Assembly: GCA_027946555.1 (NCBI GenBank)
Contig: JAPEVC010000083.1
Location: 62,001-126,000, forward strand
Origin: Gnomoniopsis sp. IMI 355080
Lineage: Eukaryota > Ascomycota > Sordariomycetes > Diaporthales > Gnomoniaceae
DNA length: 64,000 bases
Direction: 5' to 3'
Both the position numbers and the translations under genes were made by a program. The notes beneath the pieces were generated by a model. That model did no database searches. It saw nothing but the letters and a program-made list of their open reading frames with translations, and was not told the origin of the DNA. This document shows positions 1 through 10,900 of this stretch, piece by piece (the first letter of the stretch is position 1; each line of letters opens with the position of its first letter).

Positions 1-442
1 AACCTTCAGCTTCAACAAGTTCGCCCTGCCAACTCGAAAACATGCGGCCCGGTCTCCCTATTAAGCACCCATCTTTATGTTAACCCCATTGTAAGCGTGA
101 ACCAGGTCTATATATCCTGAATTCCATGAAGCTAAGCATTATATTTAGGTAGTACTAAGTGAGAACAGGGCATCACTGGAAAAAGGGTTATAGTCAGGAA
201 TTGATTCAATTTGATTATTCGGAAGCCGCTATTAACAACGACAACCTTCATATCTTGTGCCGTGGAACTCGTGGAAACCGTCGGTATAAAATAATGAGCG
301 ATCCTCTACGTCTTCCAGGTCGTTATTAATGTGTAGGTTCGGGCTTTATACTAATGTTTTCAGTAGTTTACTCTATATAAATTTCATGAAATTATTGGAA
401 CTCTTCTGTGCCGGCCTTAGATACCTGAGTAGTCACCTAGTT
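1..442. other. intergenic, left edge
   Basis: I see no coding region, RNA gene or repeat here. It holds the 3' side of the minus-strand SDR gene that ends at 443. Confidence 0.5.
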
Positions 443-1741
443 CTATTCAAGGAAAGGCTTAAGTTCGTTCTCTGTCCAATCCCAAAGTTGTGTAGCTAGA
501 TTCTGATCCAAGCACCAAGCCGTATAAGACCTAGTAGGTATACCTACAGGCTCGTACATCTCCCCTGGGACTGCCTTATCCTTAGGAACACCAACAGTCC
601 AGACTTGATTCCAATGGCCTTGGTCATCGTCTAGGAATCGATTTATATTCCCTAAGTGCACAATCATCTTGTCGAGATACCTGGTAATGAATGAAGTCAA
701 TAATCATTGATTCTGTTATACGTTGAAGTTTGAACGTCGGATAATAAACAAAGCCTTCTAAGCCGGACTTACCCAAGACTTGTTACTAAGCCCGTGTTAC
801 TCGGTCCAGGATCAGCGATGAGTGTGAGAATCTCGGGGTATCGCCTCGATAATTCTTTCCCGTAAAGCAAGTTTGCCAATTTGCTTTGAGCATAACGTTG
901 CCATTTTCCCAAAATCCAATAGGCCTGTGTGGTTTTGAGGTCTTTGAAAGCAATACCCCCACGAGGAGCAAGGACTAAAGCGAGGCTTGAGATCGGGATG
1001 ATACGAGCTTCACCATATAGCTTCACTGTCTCCTGGAGCAGGGGAAGCAGCTTTCGGATAAGTAAGGCATGAGCGATATGATTGATGCCAAAGTGAAGCT
1101 CGTAGCCGTCTGTTGTCTGTTAAATTAAGGCCCAGTCAGTATCTACAATAGTTATGGGTCAACAGTACAAGTTGAGAAGCTTTGAAAAAGACTGGGACAT
1201 GATGTCAACATTATGATGACACCTGAGCACAGCCTAAATGGTTCAAATAATGCACCTTGATCACGAAGTAGAAAGTCGATTGGCCTCCAAGGACCAGTGA
1301 GAGAGACTGAGTGACCTACAAGTCCTGGCGGGAGGGCCATAATGCCAGCATTAGCCATGAGCACATCGAGGCGAGACTCCTTTGCTAGAATTTGGTCTGC
1401 TGCTTCCTTCACCGAAGTGAGGTTGGCATGGTCGCATCGGATCCATTCCAGCTTGGTGTTCGTGATACCGAGGGACTTGATGTTGTTGATAGTCTGCTGT
1501 GCCGCAGTCGCATTCCGCCCGGTAATATAAATCTTGGCGGGGTGGCGGCTCGCCAGCATTTTAGCTGTTGCAGCTCCGAGGCCATTGGTCCCTATGGTGA
1601 AAGAATTATCATCTTTGATATATCTGTGAGGTGAGGAACTTTGGGGCGTCAAATGCAGGTGCACTAACCACCGGTGATGAGCAAGACCTTGCCCCGTAGC
1701 TCGGGCACGTCACGCTCGAGATTGAAGTCTAGCTTGACCAT
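443..1741 (-). CDS. short-chain dehydrogenase/reductase (SDR1)
   Basis: Probable NAD(P)-dependent alcohol/ketone oxidoreductase of the fungal retinol-dehydrogenase-like SDR group, 308 aa. Exons on the minus strand: 1741-1669, 1591-1320, 1116-773 and 680-443; together 927 nt. Seen in the sequence: a Rossmann motif TGGTNGLG formed across the first splice site, NAGIMA, a Ser-Ser pair before the active site, and the catalytic YAQSK. The C-terminus (NQVWTVG...YEPVG...LWDWTENEL) is typical of the group. The start ATG at 1741 gives the usual short N-terminal lead before the Rossmann fold. The second intron (1117-1319, 203 bp) is longer than the others. As the outermost gene on the left, it probably acts in the cluster, but that is inference; the substrate is unknown. 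Confidence 0.88.
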
Positions 1742-2603
1742 TTTGGAAGCTGTTGAGTAACAATTGCTGGCTGACAAGATTGTGAGAAACTGAGGACCAT
1801 TTCTATGAGTGTGCCAAGTTTGAGAGAAGTTCGATATTGGGTTGACGGAATATTAAGTAATTTGGACTCAAGCGGGGTCATGTCATGCAGGGACCCAGTT
1901 GGCTCAGCCGCACTGGCAGCCTGGGGTGGTATTTTCTACACCTACCTGAATTTAAAAGGGAAGTCTCTGAAGAGTTGGTTGTCACAATATACCTCCTGGG
2001 TCTAGCTCTGTGAGTATACATAGCTGACCCCTGTGGATCTAAGTGCATATCTTCTTCACCTTACTCCTGAGCTCTCACAAGGTCTGACCCCGAATCAATA
2101 CATATTCCTTGTTTCTAACAAGAAATAAATCCTCAAGGTCTGCCTTGCTAGTGAAAATGACATGAAATGAAGGTTCAATAGTATCCTCTCTTGTTGCTCT
2201 TGGTTGAATCTCCCTTTCGCCCTCTTGCCAGTCGCTTTTCGCACATTTCCCCCGGTCTTAAGCCCCTAATGGCCTGTAAAAGATGAAGATCTTTGAGGCA
2301 TACTAATCATATTTGTGTAACCATACCAATTCTCACCTAAACAGTGTGGCTGAACGGTTATCTTGCGCCCCCGCAAATCAAGCCACGTAAGCGGACAACC
2401 AACAGCCACCAACACCAAGAGGCCCCGCTTCGACAGATGAATAGCCATGCTTCTTGAATAATTAACCGGGAGTCCATTCCAACGCTTCATGTGTTATCTT
2501 TCGATATTCTTGATACACGCGCCAAAGGTATAAACTTGGCTGGAAAGAGGCATTCACAGGAATCGGATTTACCGCTGCGCAAAGCCTGGAGGAGCCCATC
2601 ATC
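1742..2603. other. divergent intergenic region
   Basis: About 860 bp between the start of SDR1 (minus) and the start of GMC1 (plus), so it should hold both promoters. No convincing ORF; I could not assign specific regulator sites. Confidence 0.5.
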
Positions 2604-4730
2604 ATGTGGCCGTTTCCATCTTCGTATCCCGAGGTTCCACCCTCGGCGGTAGACGGAAAAACTTACGATTATATTGTCGTAGGAGGTTCGATTTCCCCAT
2701 CCCACCCAAGGTCACAGTTGCTCTTCACAGTCTTATAATCTTTCTTAGGTGGCACGTCGGGTTGCGCGGTTGCTTCGCGTTTGTCTGAAGATCCTAAAGT
2801 CTCGGTCCTTGTCCTCGAAAAAGGCTTTTCCAAGGATAGTCTCCTCTCGCGCATCCCACTGTTGAGCCAAAATTTCCTCTTCGGGGACAAGCTCCAAGTA
2901 GTCAGTGACCGTTTCTCTGAGCCTTCGCCAGAGGTCAACGGCGGAAGGCTCAAGCTTTGGACGGCTGAGGGGCTTGGGGGTGCGTCACGAATCAATGCAA
3001 TGGTGATGACCCGAGGGCCACCTGGGGACTACAACGCCTGGGCTCAGGAGATGTCTCTCCATGAGTGGGCATGGGACGGAGTTGAGCCCTTTTTCCGCAA
3101 GAGCGAAAACAATATTAGTCGTCCGCAGTCAGAGGCCAGAGGCCATGACGGTAAGTTGATTGTGAGCTCCCACCTATGAGTTTGATGAGCTAAAGTAATT
3201 GTCAAGGTCCAATTAAAGTTACCCAAATTAAGACACCTTTTGCCTGGGGACCATAGTAGGTTTACACTTTCCATGTCCGGCATCGAAATCGGATTTATTG
3301 TACTGCCAAGTAGACTGACTTCGTGTCACAGCATCGAAAAGGCTGCACAGGCCATTGGTCTCCCGATTGTTGACGACGTCAACGATCCCGCTGCGCCAGC
3401 CATGGGCTTTTACAGACTCGATCAAGCCGTCAACGAAAAGTCGGAGAGAAGCACATCATATCAGTCGTATTTGAACAAGAGCATTGCCTATGAGAGACAA
3501 AGCCATTTGACTGTCTGCACTGGTGCAATAGTCTCACGCCTGAAGATGAACGACGCGGCCAGCTCTGTACGCGGGGTTTTCATCCGCTCAGCAGGAATTC
3601 TCGGCGAGTACACAAAGGACGTCTACGTGGAGGCGAGACGGGAGGTTATTGTCTGCTGTGGCGCTCTCAAAACTGCACAGCTTCTTATGCTCAGTGGCAT
3701 CGGACCACGGGCTCCACTAGAAGCAGTGGGCGTTCCTGTCCTTCAGGAACTTCCAGTTGGCCAGTCCCTTGCTGATCACTTCGCCGTTCCCATCATGCTC
3801 GACCTGCCTAAAAGTGAAACTATGCACAAGCTTGAATCGTTATTCTATGGTCTTTGGCATATGTTGCTTTATCTCTTTTTTAAATCTGGGCTATTGACCA
3901 GCAGCTGCATGCCCAGTACCATATTCGTCCGGAGCGGGTCCATCGATGACAGGACAATGGACATCCAAGTACAAGCCATCAATTCCAAGGCAAACTTCCA
4001 GTCAGATACTATGGACATCTCGCAACCCCAAAATGTACCCGACATCGAAGTCATGTTGTTTGGGACCCACGGCTTCAAGAGGCATGTGCCCGGCCGTTCC
4101 CTCTTTACACTATACACTTGTCTTGTCCAACCACATTCAGAAGGCCGAGTCGAGCTGCTCGATTCAGATCCTCGATCTCATCCTCGAGTTACGCACCCTA
4201 TACTCCGCAGTCAACGGGACTGGCCTGTCGCGCGCAAAGCGATTCGCTTTACGATGCGCCTCGCCCAAGAATTTCTGAGATCAGGCTATCCCTATCCAGC
4301 TCAGATAGCCTTTGCACCTGGAAACCAATTGCAAAAGCTTATCGAGTGGGAGCTGACGGCTGAAGAAGAAGGGCAAATTGGGATCCGAACTGCTCCCAAG
4401 CCTGCTGTGCAGACATCTGAACAGTCCAAATCCCCCTTGACGCCATCCAAACAGGTTGAGAAGACTTGGGAGACTGTCACGGATGACGAGATCGATCGCT
4501 ATGTTCGCAGTGTTGCCACGGTCAGTCTCCATCCCAGTTGTACTTGTCGCATGTCCAATGATGCGCAGTCGGGCGTTGTGGATCAGCGTCTGCGAGTCCA
4601 CGGTGTGCGCAAATTGCGCATTGCGGATACCAGCGTGTTCCCGCGCATGCTTAGCTGTCATACCATGTGGCCTGCGATAATGGTTGCCGAGAGATGTGCG
4701 GAGTTCATCAAACAGGACTGGAGAAAGTGA
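2604..4730 (+). CDS. GMC-family FAD oxidoreductase (GMC1)
   Basis: Glucose-methanol-choline family flavoenzyme, expected to oxidise an alcohol to a carbonyl. Exons 2604-2685, 2749-3150, 3207-3255 and 3332-4730 sum to 1,932 nt (643 aa). The FAD-binding motif YDYIVVGGGTSGCAVASRL is assembled across the first intron (2686-2748), followed by LEKG and the GGASRINAMVMTRG motif. The C-terminal domain carries both family histidines, in HPSCTCRM and in CHTMWPAIM; many members have Asn after HT, here it is Met. There is no signal peptide, unlike GMC2, so an intracellular site is likely. Near residue 540 there is a polar insertion (PKPAVQTSEQSKSPLTP). The gene lies next to BBE1 and the PKS-NRPS. The substrate cannot be read from sequence. 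Confidence 0.9.
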
Positions 4731-5040
4731 GGATGCCTATAGTTACATCCCTGAGATGTATGTACCTAAGGTATATAACAGGAAGATTGGATCAGAACAT
4801 TGGCAGCGAGGACGAAACTTATGTGCGGCTGCTACGGCTGTTGCTGTAGTTATTATCGAAACAAGTGATGAGCCGTTGTAGTGAATATGTGTTCTAATAA
4901 ACGCTTGGAGCAATGCTGGGTCTGGTCCCATTTCACAATATCTTTATCTATTATCCACTAAGTTGGGACGAACACACATTTGTTATAGCAGAGACCGAGA
5001 CCTTGATGATCGTTGCCCACTATCCTCGACACGAATATGC
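4731..5040. other. convergent 3' intergenic region
   Basis: Short gap between the 3' ends of GMC1 (plus) and BBE1 (minus). Nothing else seen. Confidence 0.5.
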
Positions 5041-6978
5041 TTAATCTACACATAACCTCCCATCCTGGTCCATATAAAAGTCGTCTGAACCGACAGAAAA
5101 ATGGGCATACATTATATGATGTGGGTCATTTGCATGCTTGATCTCCAACAGGCGCCCATAGTTGGCGCCGTACATGGTCCCTTTCCAATCCCCGTGGTAA
5201 AGCGGGTCCATCTCGTTCAAGTAAATGCCCGACCCTGGCGTCGCTGCCTCCAAGGCTGGGATGTGCTGATTGACGAGCGTTGATTTCAACTCCAGGCTTG
5301 CTTCTGTGTCCTCCCAGTCCCATGCCGCCTGTGGGTTGCAGTACGCAATGGCGCCTCGCCATGCGGGCAGGACGGCATTCGGCGGATGGAGCGGCACGCT
5401 GCTGGCGTCCACGTCGAGGATGGAGCAGCCGATGGTGAAGTTTCCGTCTTCTACTATTGCAAGCATGACATCAACCAAGTTGGCGCTGGCCGCCGGGTCG
5501 AGGACGGTTGCTCGTGGGATAAGCCGGCTGGCTAGGTTGACGTATAGGGGACAGAGATCTCCATAAGGCAAGGGACCATACGACTTGACAAGGTGGTCGA
5601 CATAGCTGGGTGATTCGAAGGTGGAAAGATTGTACGGAACGTTGAGGCGGTCCAGATTCAGTAGAAAAGGGCCAAGGAGAGTGTCTATGGCTGACGTATT
5701 TTGATCAGGCAAGGTTAGACTGAAGCCTAGAAGCCCCTCCGTGGTGATGGCGAACTGAACATTATTCTGTGAATGGTTGACGAAGGACGGAGTATCACGG
5801 AACCAGAGGTTCAGGGCCTCCCGGTAGGCTGTTCTACTTGTGTTTGCGAAAACCAAGGTGCCACCAGCAACAGGGCCTTCTCGATAGGCCTTGGCTGTCA
5901 AGCTCAACACCACACCGTACGTACCTCCTCCGCCTCCGCTAAGGGCCCAGTACAGGTCAGTGTTCTGCTCAGGAGTCGCAACGAGATGCTCTCCGCGTGC
6001 CGTGACAACCTCCCACTCGAGGACCTGGTCTGCAGCCAACCCATACGCAGTGCTGAGCTGCGAATGACCACCGCCTTGAGTGTAGCCACCAGCAACGCTG
6101 ACGAGACTACATTCGGGGCCAACAAAACGGTATCCCGCCGCAGCAGCAGTAGCGTAAGCATCACCAGCGATAACGCCAGGACCCATTTTGATGGCCGGAC
6201 CCGAATATGCAAGACTCGTGTAATTTGTAATGATTTCGGTGGTGTTGAGTTGCCACATCCACAAATTAAGAGAGCCTTTGCCAGTAGACTTGCCCATGTA
6301 ACTAGAAAGGACGTTGGAAGTTAGCAAAAGTGGGACAATATTGCTAGCAGCACAGACGAGACCTCAATGGTCAGCGTGAATGTTTGGACTGACTCGATTC
6401 CAGTACTCTTGACAACCAGACGAATGTTGTTCTCCCGAGCAAACGTCAGACCCGCTTGCACATCCGTGGCGCTCTCAATTGCAATGGAATACACGGCACG
6501 ACTGCCAAGGTCACAAGCAGCATCCATGGGCGTGAATGGAGAGCAGGTGGCGGTTTCAAAGTACGGGTTCATGGGTTCAGCCGGCTTGGATTGGCTGTAA
6601 AACACAGAACTTCGTCAGTAATGAGTACTTATGAATAAATTGATTCGATACAAGATCATTGACAGCAAATGTGGAAAGTCTCGTCACGTACAATATTTGT
6701 TGACCTGCCGAGACGATTGCAGTCTGCAACGCCGCGCATGCTGACTGGTCGTACGCCGCAAATTGCCCTTCATCGTGGCAGACGTCTCCAAGAGGAATTG
6801 TGGCGATGAGGCGTCCATCCACCGTGTCATTCAGTTGCTGCCAAATTACATGGCTTGGCCAACCTTCATCTCCTGGAATGTATCTACATGACCGATGCTG
6901 TGCTCCGGCAGATACCGCTGAGGCTACGGTGAGATGTGTTGGGAGCAGCAACAATAAGGAATATGAGGAAGAGACCAT
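5041..6978 (-). CDS. secreted BBE-like FAD-linked oxidase (BBE1), lacks FAD-histidine
   Basis: Berberine-bridge/VAO-fold flavin oxidase, 582 aa. Exons on the minus strand: 6978-6692, 6594-6394 and 6301-5041 (1,749 nt). The start at 6978 gives a signal peptide (MVSSSYSLLLLLP...). The N-terminus has the fungal signature CRYIPGDEGWPS...GRLIATIPLG. The cysteine of the second FAD attachment site is present in PECSLVSVAGGYTQGGGHS. The first site, usually GHDY with 8-alpha-histidyl FAD, reads STGIDYMGKS across the second intron, so His is replaced by Ile. C-terminal YGANYGRLLEIK and the ending HFSVGSDDF are normal for the family. The next gene downstream in its direction is GMC1; the PKS-NRPS lies just upstream. 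Likely role: oxidation, dehydrogenation or oxidative cyclisation of the pathway product (inference). Confidence 0.9.
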
Positions 6979-7995
6979 GATAAACAAAGATGGGTGGAAG
7001 ATTGGGAGACTTGAATGTATAATTGTTCGGGGCTTCAATGTTCACAACATGTTTACTTATCAGGGACATGACGCGGGCATTACTTGCAGCCGTTGAATAC
7101 TTTTTCCAATGTCAGCATCGGACTTTTCAGTTCGGCGTGTTTTGCCGCATCTTCGGGGCTTTATAGGTTATAGGTTGCATTAGATCAAAGTAGTGTGCGG
7201 AGAGAACATACTCCACCCAAGGATATGACGAGAGACTCGTCGGGGATTTGTTTGCGTTTCCAAGGTTTCTACGCAGACTCGTATTCACACGACATTACCT
7301 TAATCACTGCCAAATACTACAAAGCCACTGCCACAAGTCCTAATTCGCGACCAATTTGGAGACTGTATGTAAAGTGGTGCGCTGCGGGTGAAGGTAATAA
7401 ATAACAGTACATCTGTGCACCTCCAGGGATTGTCATCTCTCATTGGACCATTATCTCGTCATGAGTTGTGTCTGGACGTCGGGTGCATTGACCGCCTTCA
7501 GCCTATACCAATTTCACCTATAATTCCTACCAAGTTTTTGACCTACAAGATAGTCCAAATTGAGTCATATAACAAAAAAGACCTATGCTTTTTATCATGA
7601 TAAATGCGCAGAAAGAACATCGGACTCCATGGACGTGCGGTGGACCTACCCATTTTGCAATGGAAGCCCAAGTCGCGAAGCACTTGCCGGCAACTATTTT
7701 GACACTTTGCCCGAGGAACCTCATAGTCGTGTCATTCGTGACGTGTTTGGCTTTTCATTCAGCTCCAACTCGCATAATAGAGAGGCTTGTAAAACTCGTT
7801 GCCATAATTCCAACGTTGTGAAACTGTTGCTCGACGATTCACCACACACTTGGGTATGTATTTTGGCAAACGAGGTTACACCCAGTATAACGTAACATAG
7901 AAAATCAGCCATGTCTTAATGTATAATCAATAAGCCTAGTCCAAGAGAAAATGTTTCCGCGAAAACAGGAAGTACCCATCTTTCCATAATCCAGC
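6979..7995. other. intergenic region between PKS-NRPS 3' end and BBE1 promoter
   Basis: About 1 kb that must hold the 3' UTR of the PKS-NRPS and the promoter of BBE1 (both minus strand). Short open frames here show no family resemblance. Confidence 0.5.
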
Positions 7996-10900
7996 TCATC
8001 TCCGAACCACAAGCATACTCCTCCCGTTCCCAGTAGCATCAACAGCTGTGTCATGGCCCGTTAACAGATATCCAAAACCAAACGCTTTGATACGTCCGAA
8101 CCACTTCAACACCGGCATCTGTTCGAGGCGGCCTCCATCCGCCGAGTTTCGACCCTCTATCGCCGCGCGTACCTTACTCGCGTCTACCGAAATGGGACTC
8201 TTGTAGTGTACAAAGGTACAGATAGCGGCGGTGGCAGTAGGATACGGCGCAGCCGCCCTTTCCCCACCCACAATGCCCTCAAGCAACCAGGCGGCGACAT
8301 GCTCTCCAGGCCCAAAGTCCACCCGGCCGGTCCAGCCATCCATGTCAGGCATCATACCCGACACGTTGACCAACTCCCCCAGCTCCGTCAGAAGCCTCTG
8401 TTCGCTCGCCTCTGCCTCTTCTTTGCCAGGGCTAATTTGGCTCGCATCATCATCACCGCCGCCCCCAGATGGAAAGAATCGGTAGATGGACGAAGGGACA
8501 CCTAGCTCGGTTGCCGAGCGCTCGAGAATTCTCTCACTCACCCATTTGGACGCGGCGTAGCCGTCATTACCATCGGTCGCCGGCACATACTCGGCCGCGG
8601 TTCCTGCGATGCCGTTGCTTGCTACAAGATCGCGCGGGAAGACGCCTGCCGTCGAGATGTAGTGTATGGGTACGCGACGAGGAGCGGCGAGTTTGACGAG
8701 CTCGCGGGTCGGATAGACATTGCTGGAACGGAGGAGATGATAATTGTCGAAGTAGCCGCGGACGGCGCCCAGATGCAAGATAACGTCCACTTGGGCAGCC
8801 AAATTGCCGAAGGCGTTTGGTGTGAGGCCAAGTAGGGGTGCGGATAGGTTCCCAAGATGATAGACCACTTTGGGAGAGGTAAATGGGGTACTGTCCCTGG
8901 ACTTCTCGCGCAGGGCAACGCAATGAATGACTTGAGTGTCGGATCGAGCCGCGAGCTTCTCGAGAAGATACTTGGCGGTGAAACTAGTACCGCCAGTTAC
9001 CAGGTAGGTTTTCCGCGCATCATTCTTCTCAGCCTCATGATCATTAACATTTCCATGGGCACCATAGAGAAAGTCTGGGACGACTGGCGGAGTCGTCTCA
9101 AGCGCCCAGTCGATTTCAGCTTTGTGGCCAGTGTTGGAGCTCTCTTCAATGAGTTGGGCCATCTCGCCGAGCGTAGTCGAACTCAAGAGGTTGACAAGTG
9201 GAACGATAATGTTAAATGTGGCACGTATTTGGGCCTGGAGCCGAATAACCAGTAACGAATTGCCACCAACAAGGAAGAAATTGGACGTGGGCGTCACGGC
9301 GAATACCTTGTCCATATTCTCCCCCAGTATCTGCCTCCACACGAGCTTGAGTTGCACCATTGTCTCGGTCATGTCCCTCACCTCTGTATCATGAAGCTTG
9401 GCTCGCACGGGTATAGGCATACTTTGAACTGCTTTTCGATCGACCTTGGCGTGGTTGTTCATTGGGAATTGGTCAAGAGGCACCGCCACCACCGGTATCA
9501 TGTACTGTGGGAGGGCAAGTTGACTGAGGAGGCGGTCGAGGAAGCGCTGCCTATCCTTTAAGTCGTCTTGCTGCTGGGCGAATACAACATGGGCGATTAG
9601 CAGGTCGTTTTCACGGAGCGTAACAACCACTCCTCTCAGAGTGCCGTTTGCAGCTGCCATGATAGTGTTTTCGATATCGCTCAGTTCGATGCGAATGCCA
9701 CGAATTTTGACCTGAGTGTCTCCTGCTAAGCGGCCTTTGAAGATCATAGCGCCATCTTGCCGCAGATAACCAATATCGCCAGTTCGGTACATCTTCGTCC
9801 ACCCTTTGGCGATATCAATAGTTGTTGCAAAGGGGTTCCGAACAAAATGGCGTTCGGTAAGTTCCTGGTTATTCAAGTATCCCAGCGAGACACCAGCACC
9901 TCCAATGTAAATCTCGCCTGGCATACCGATGGGCATTGGCCGAAGTTGTTCGTCCAAAATGTACGTATGATAGTTAGGCAGGGAGTACCCGCATGGGATA
10001 GCAGAACCCATGTCCAACATGGCGCTTCTATCGCTATACGGCATGTTCATCTTGTGGGATGATATGGAGACTTCTGTTGGTCCGTATGAGTTGAACATGC
10101 GCAGCTGTGGGAGATGCAAGCTGGCGAATCCATCGGTGACGACAGTCGTCAGTTGTTCGCCACCTCCATAAGCGAACCTCCAGCTGGAGGCTTGGCGAAG
10201 ATTTTCAGGGCCGTACTGTAGCCAGAGCAGGTATTCCGCTGGTGTAGCCTTGGTATATGTAATCGCTTGCTCGTGAATGCTGGTGAGGGTTAGCGTCGTA
10301 CTGAGAGTGATGTGAATATGGAAAGCCGATGCACGCCAAAAAATTGAAAATTGAAACCAAAGGAAATCAGGGAGGAAAACAAGAGCTTGCGTCAAAGCGG
10401 TACGTCCCAGAGCACCAAGTAGAAGAAGACAAGGACTCAACGTGGTTTGAGTGAAGTCCCCGCGGGTTACCAAATTGTGGAAGGCTGGGAAATCTACTCA
10501 CATCTTCGTGATCTCAAGTGGGTCACCGCGCTTGTCCGCCGGCACAACATACACCATACCGCCGTTGACAAGTCCGGTATACATTTGGTCAGATGCATGG
10601 TTGAAGGTCATCGCACTTTGTTGCAATACACGTTCGGCTGCGAGACCCTGCGACTTGGTGTATCCCTCTATCTCGTTGCGAAGACCCGCGTGGGTGACAA
10701 TGATGCCCTTGGGTGTACCGGTTGAGCCACTTGTATACAATATAGCTGCCGGTGCTTCTGATCGTGCAGAAATGGCCACCGGCGCTGTAGGCTTGCCTGG
10801 GAGGACCGAAACATTGATAATTCTGTCGATCTGAAGTTTTTGGGCGTCATCCACCGTAGCCGCATGTGCAAGGACAGCATCCGCCTCACAGTCTCTTGCG

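Noticed and set aside
2266..2995. Several minus-strand ORFs opposite the start of GMC1
   Set aside because: They shadow the GMC1 coding exons on the other strand or lie in its promoter, with no motifs of their own.
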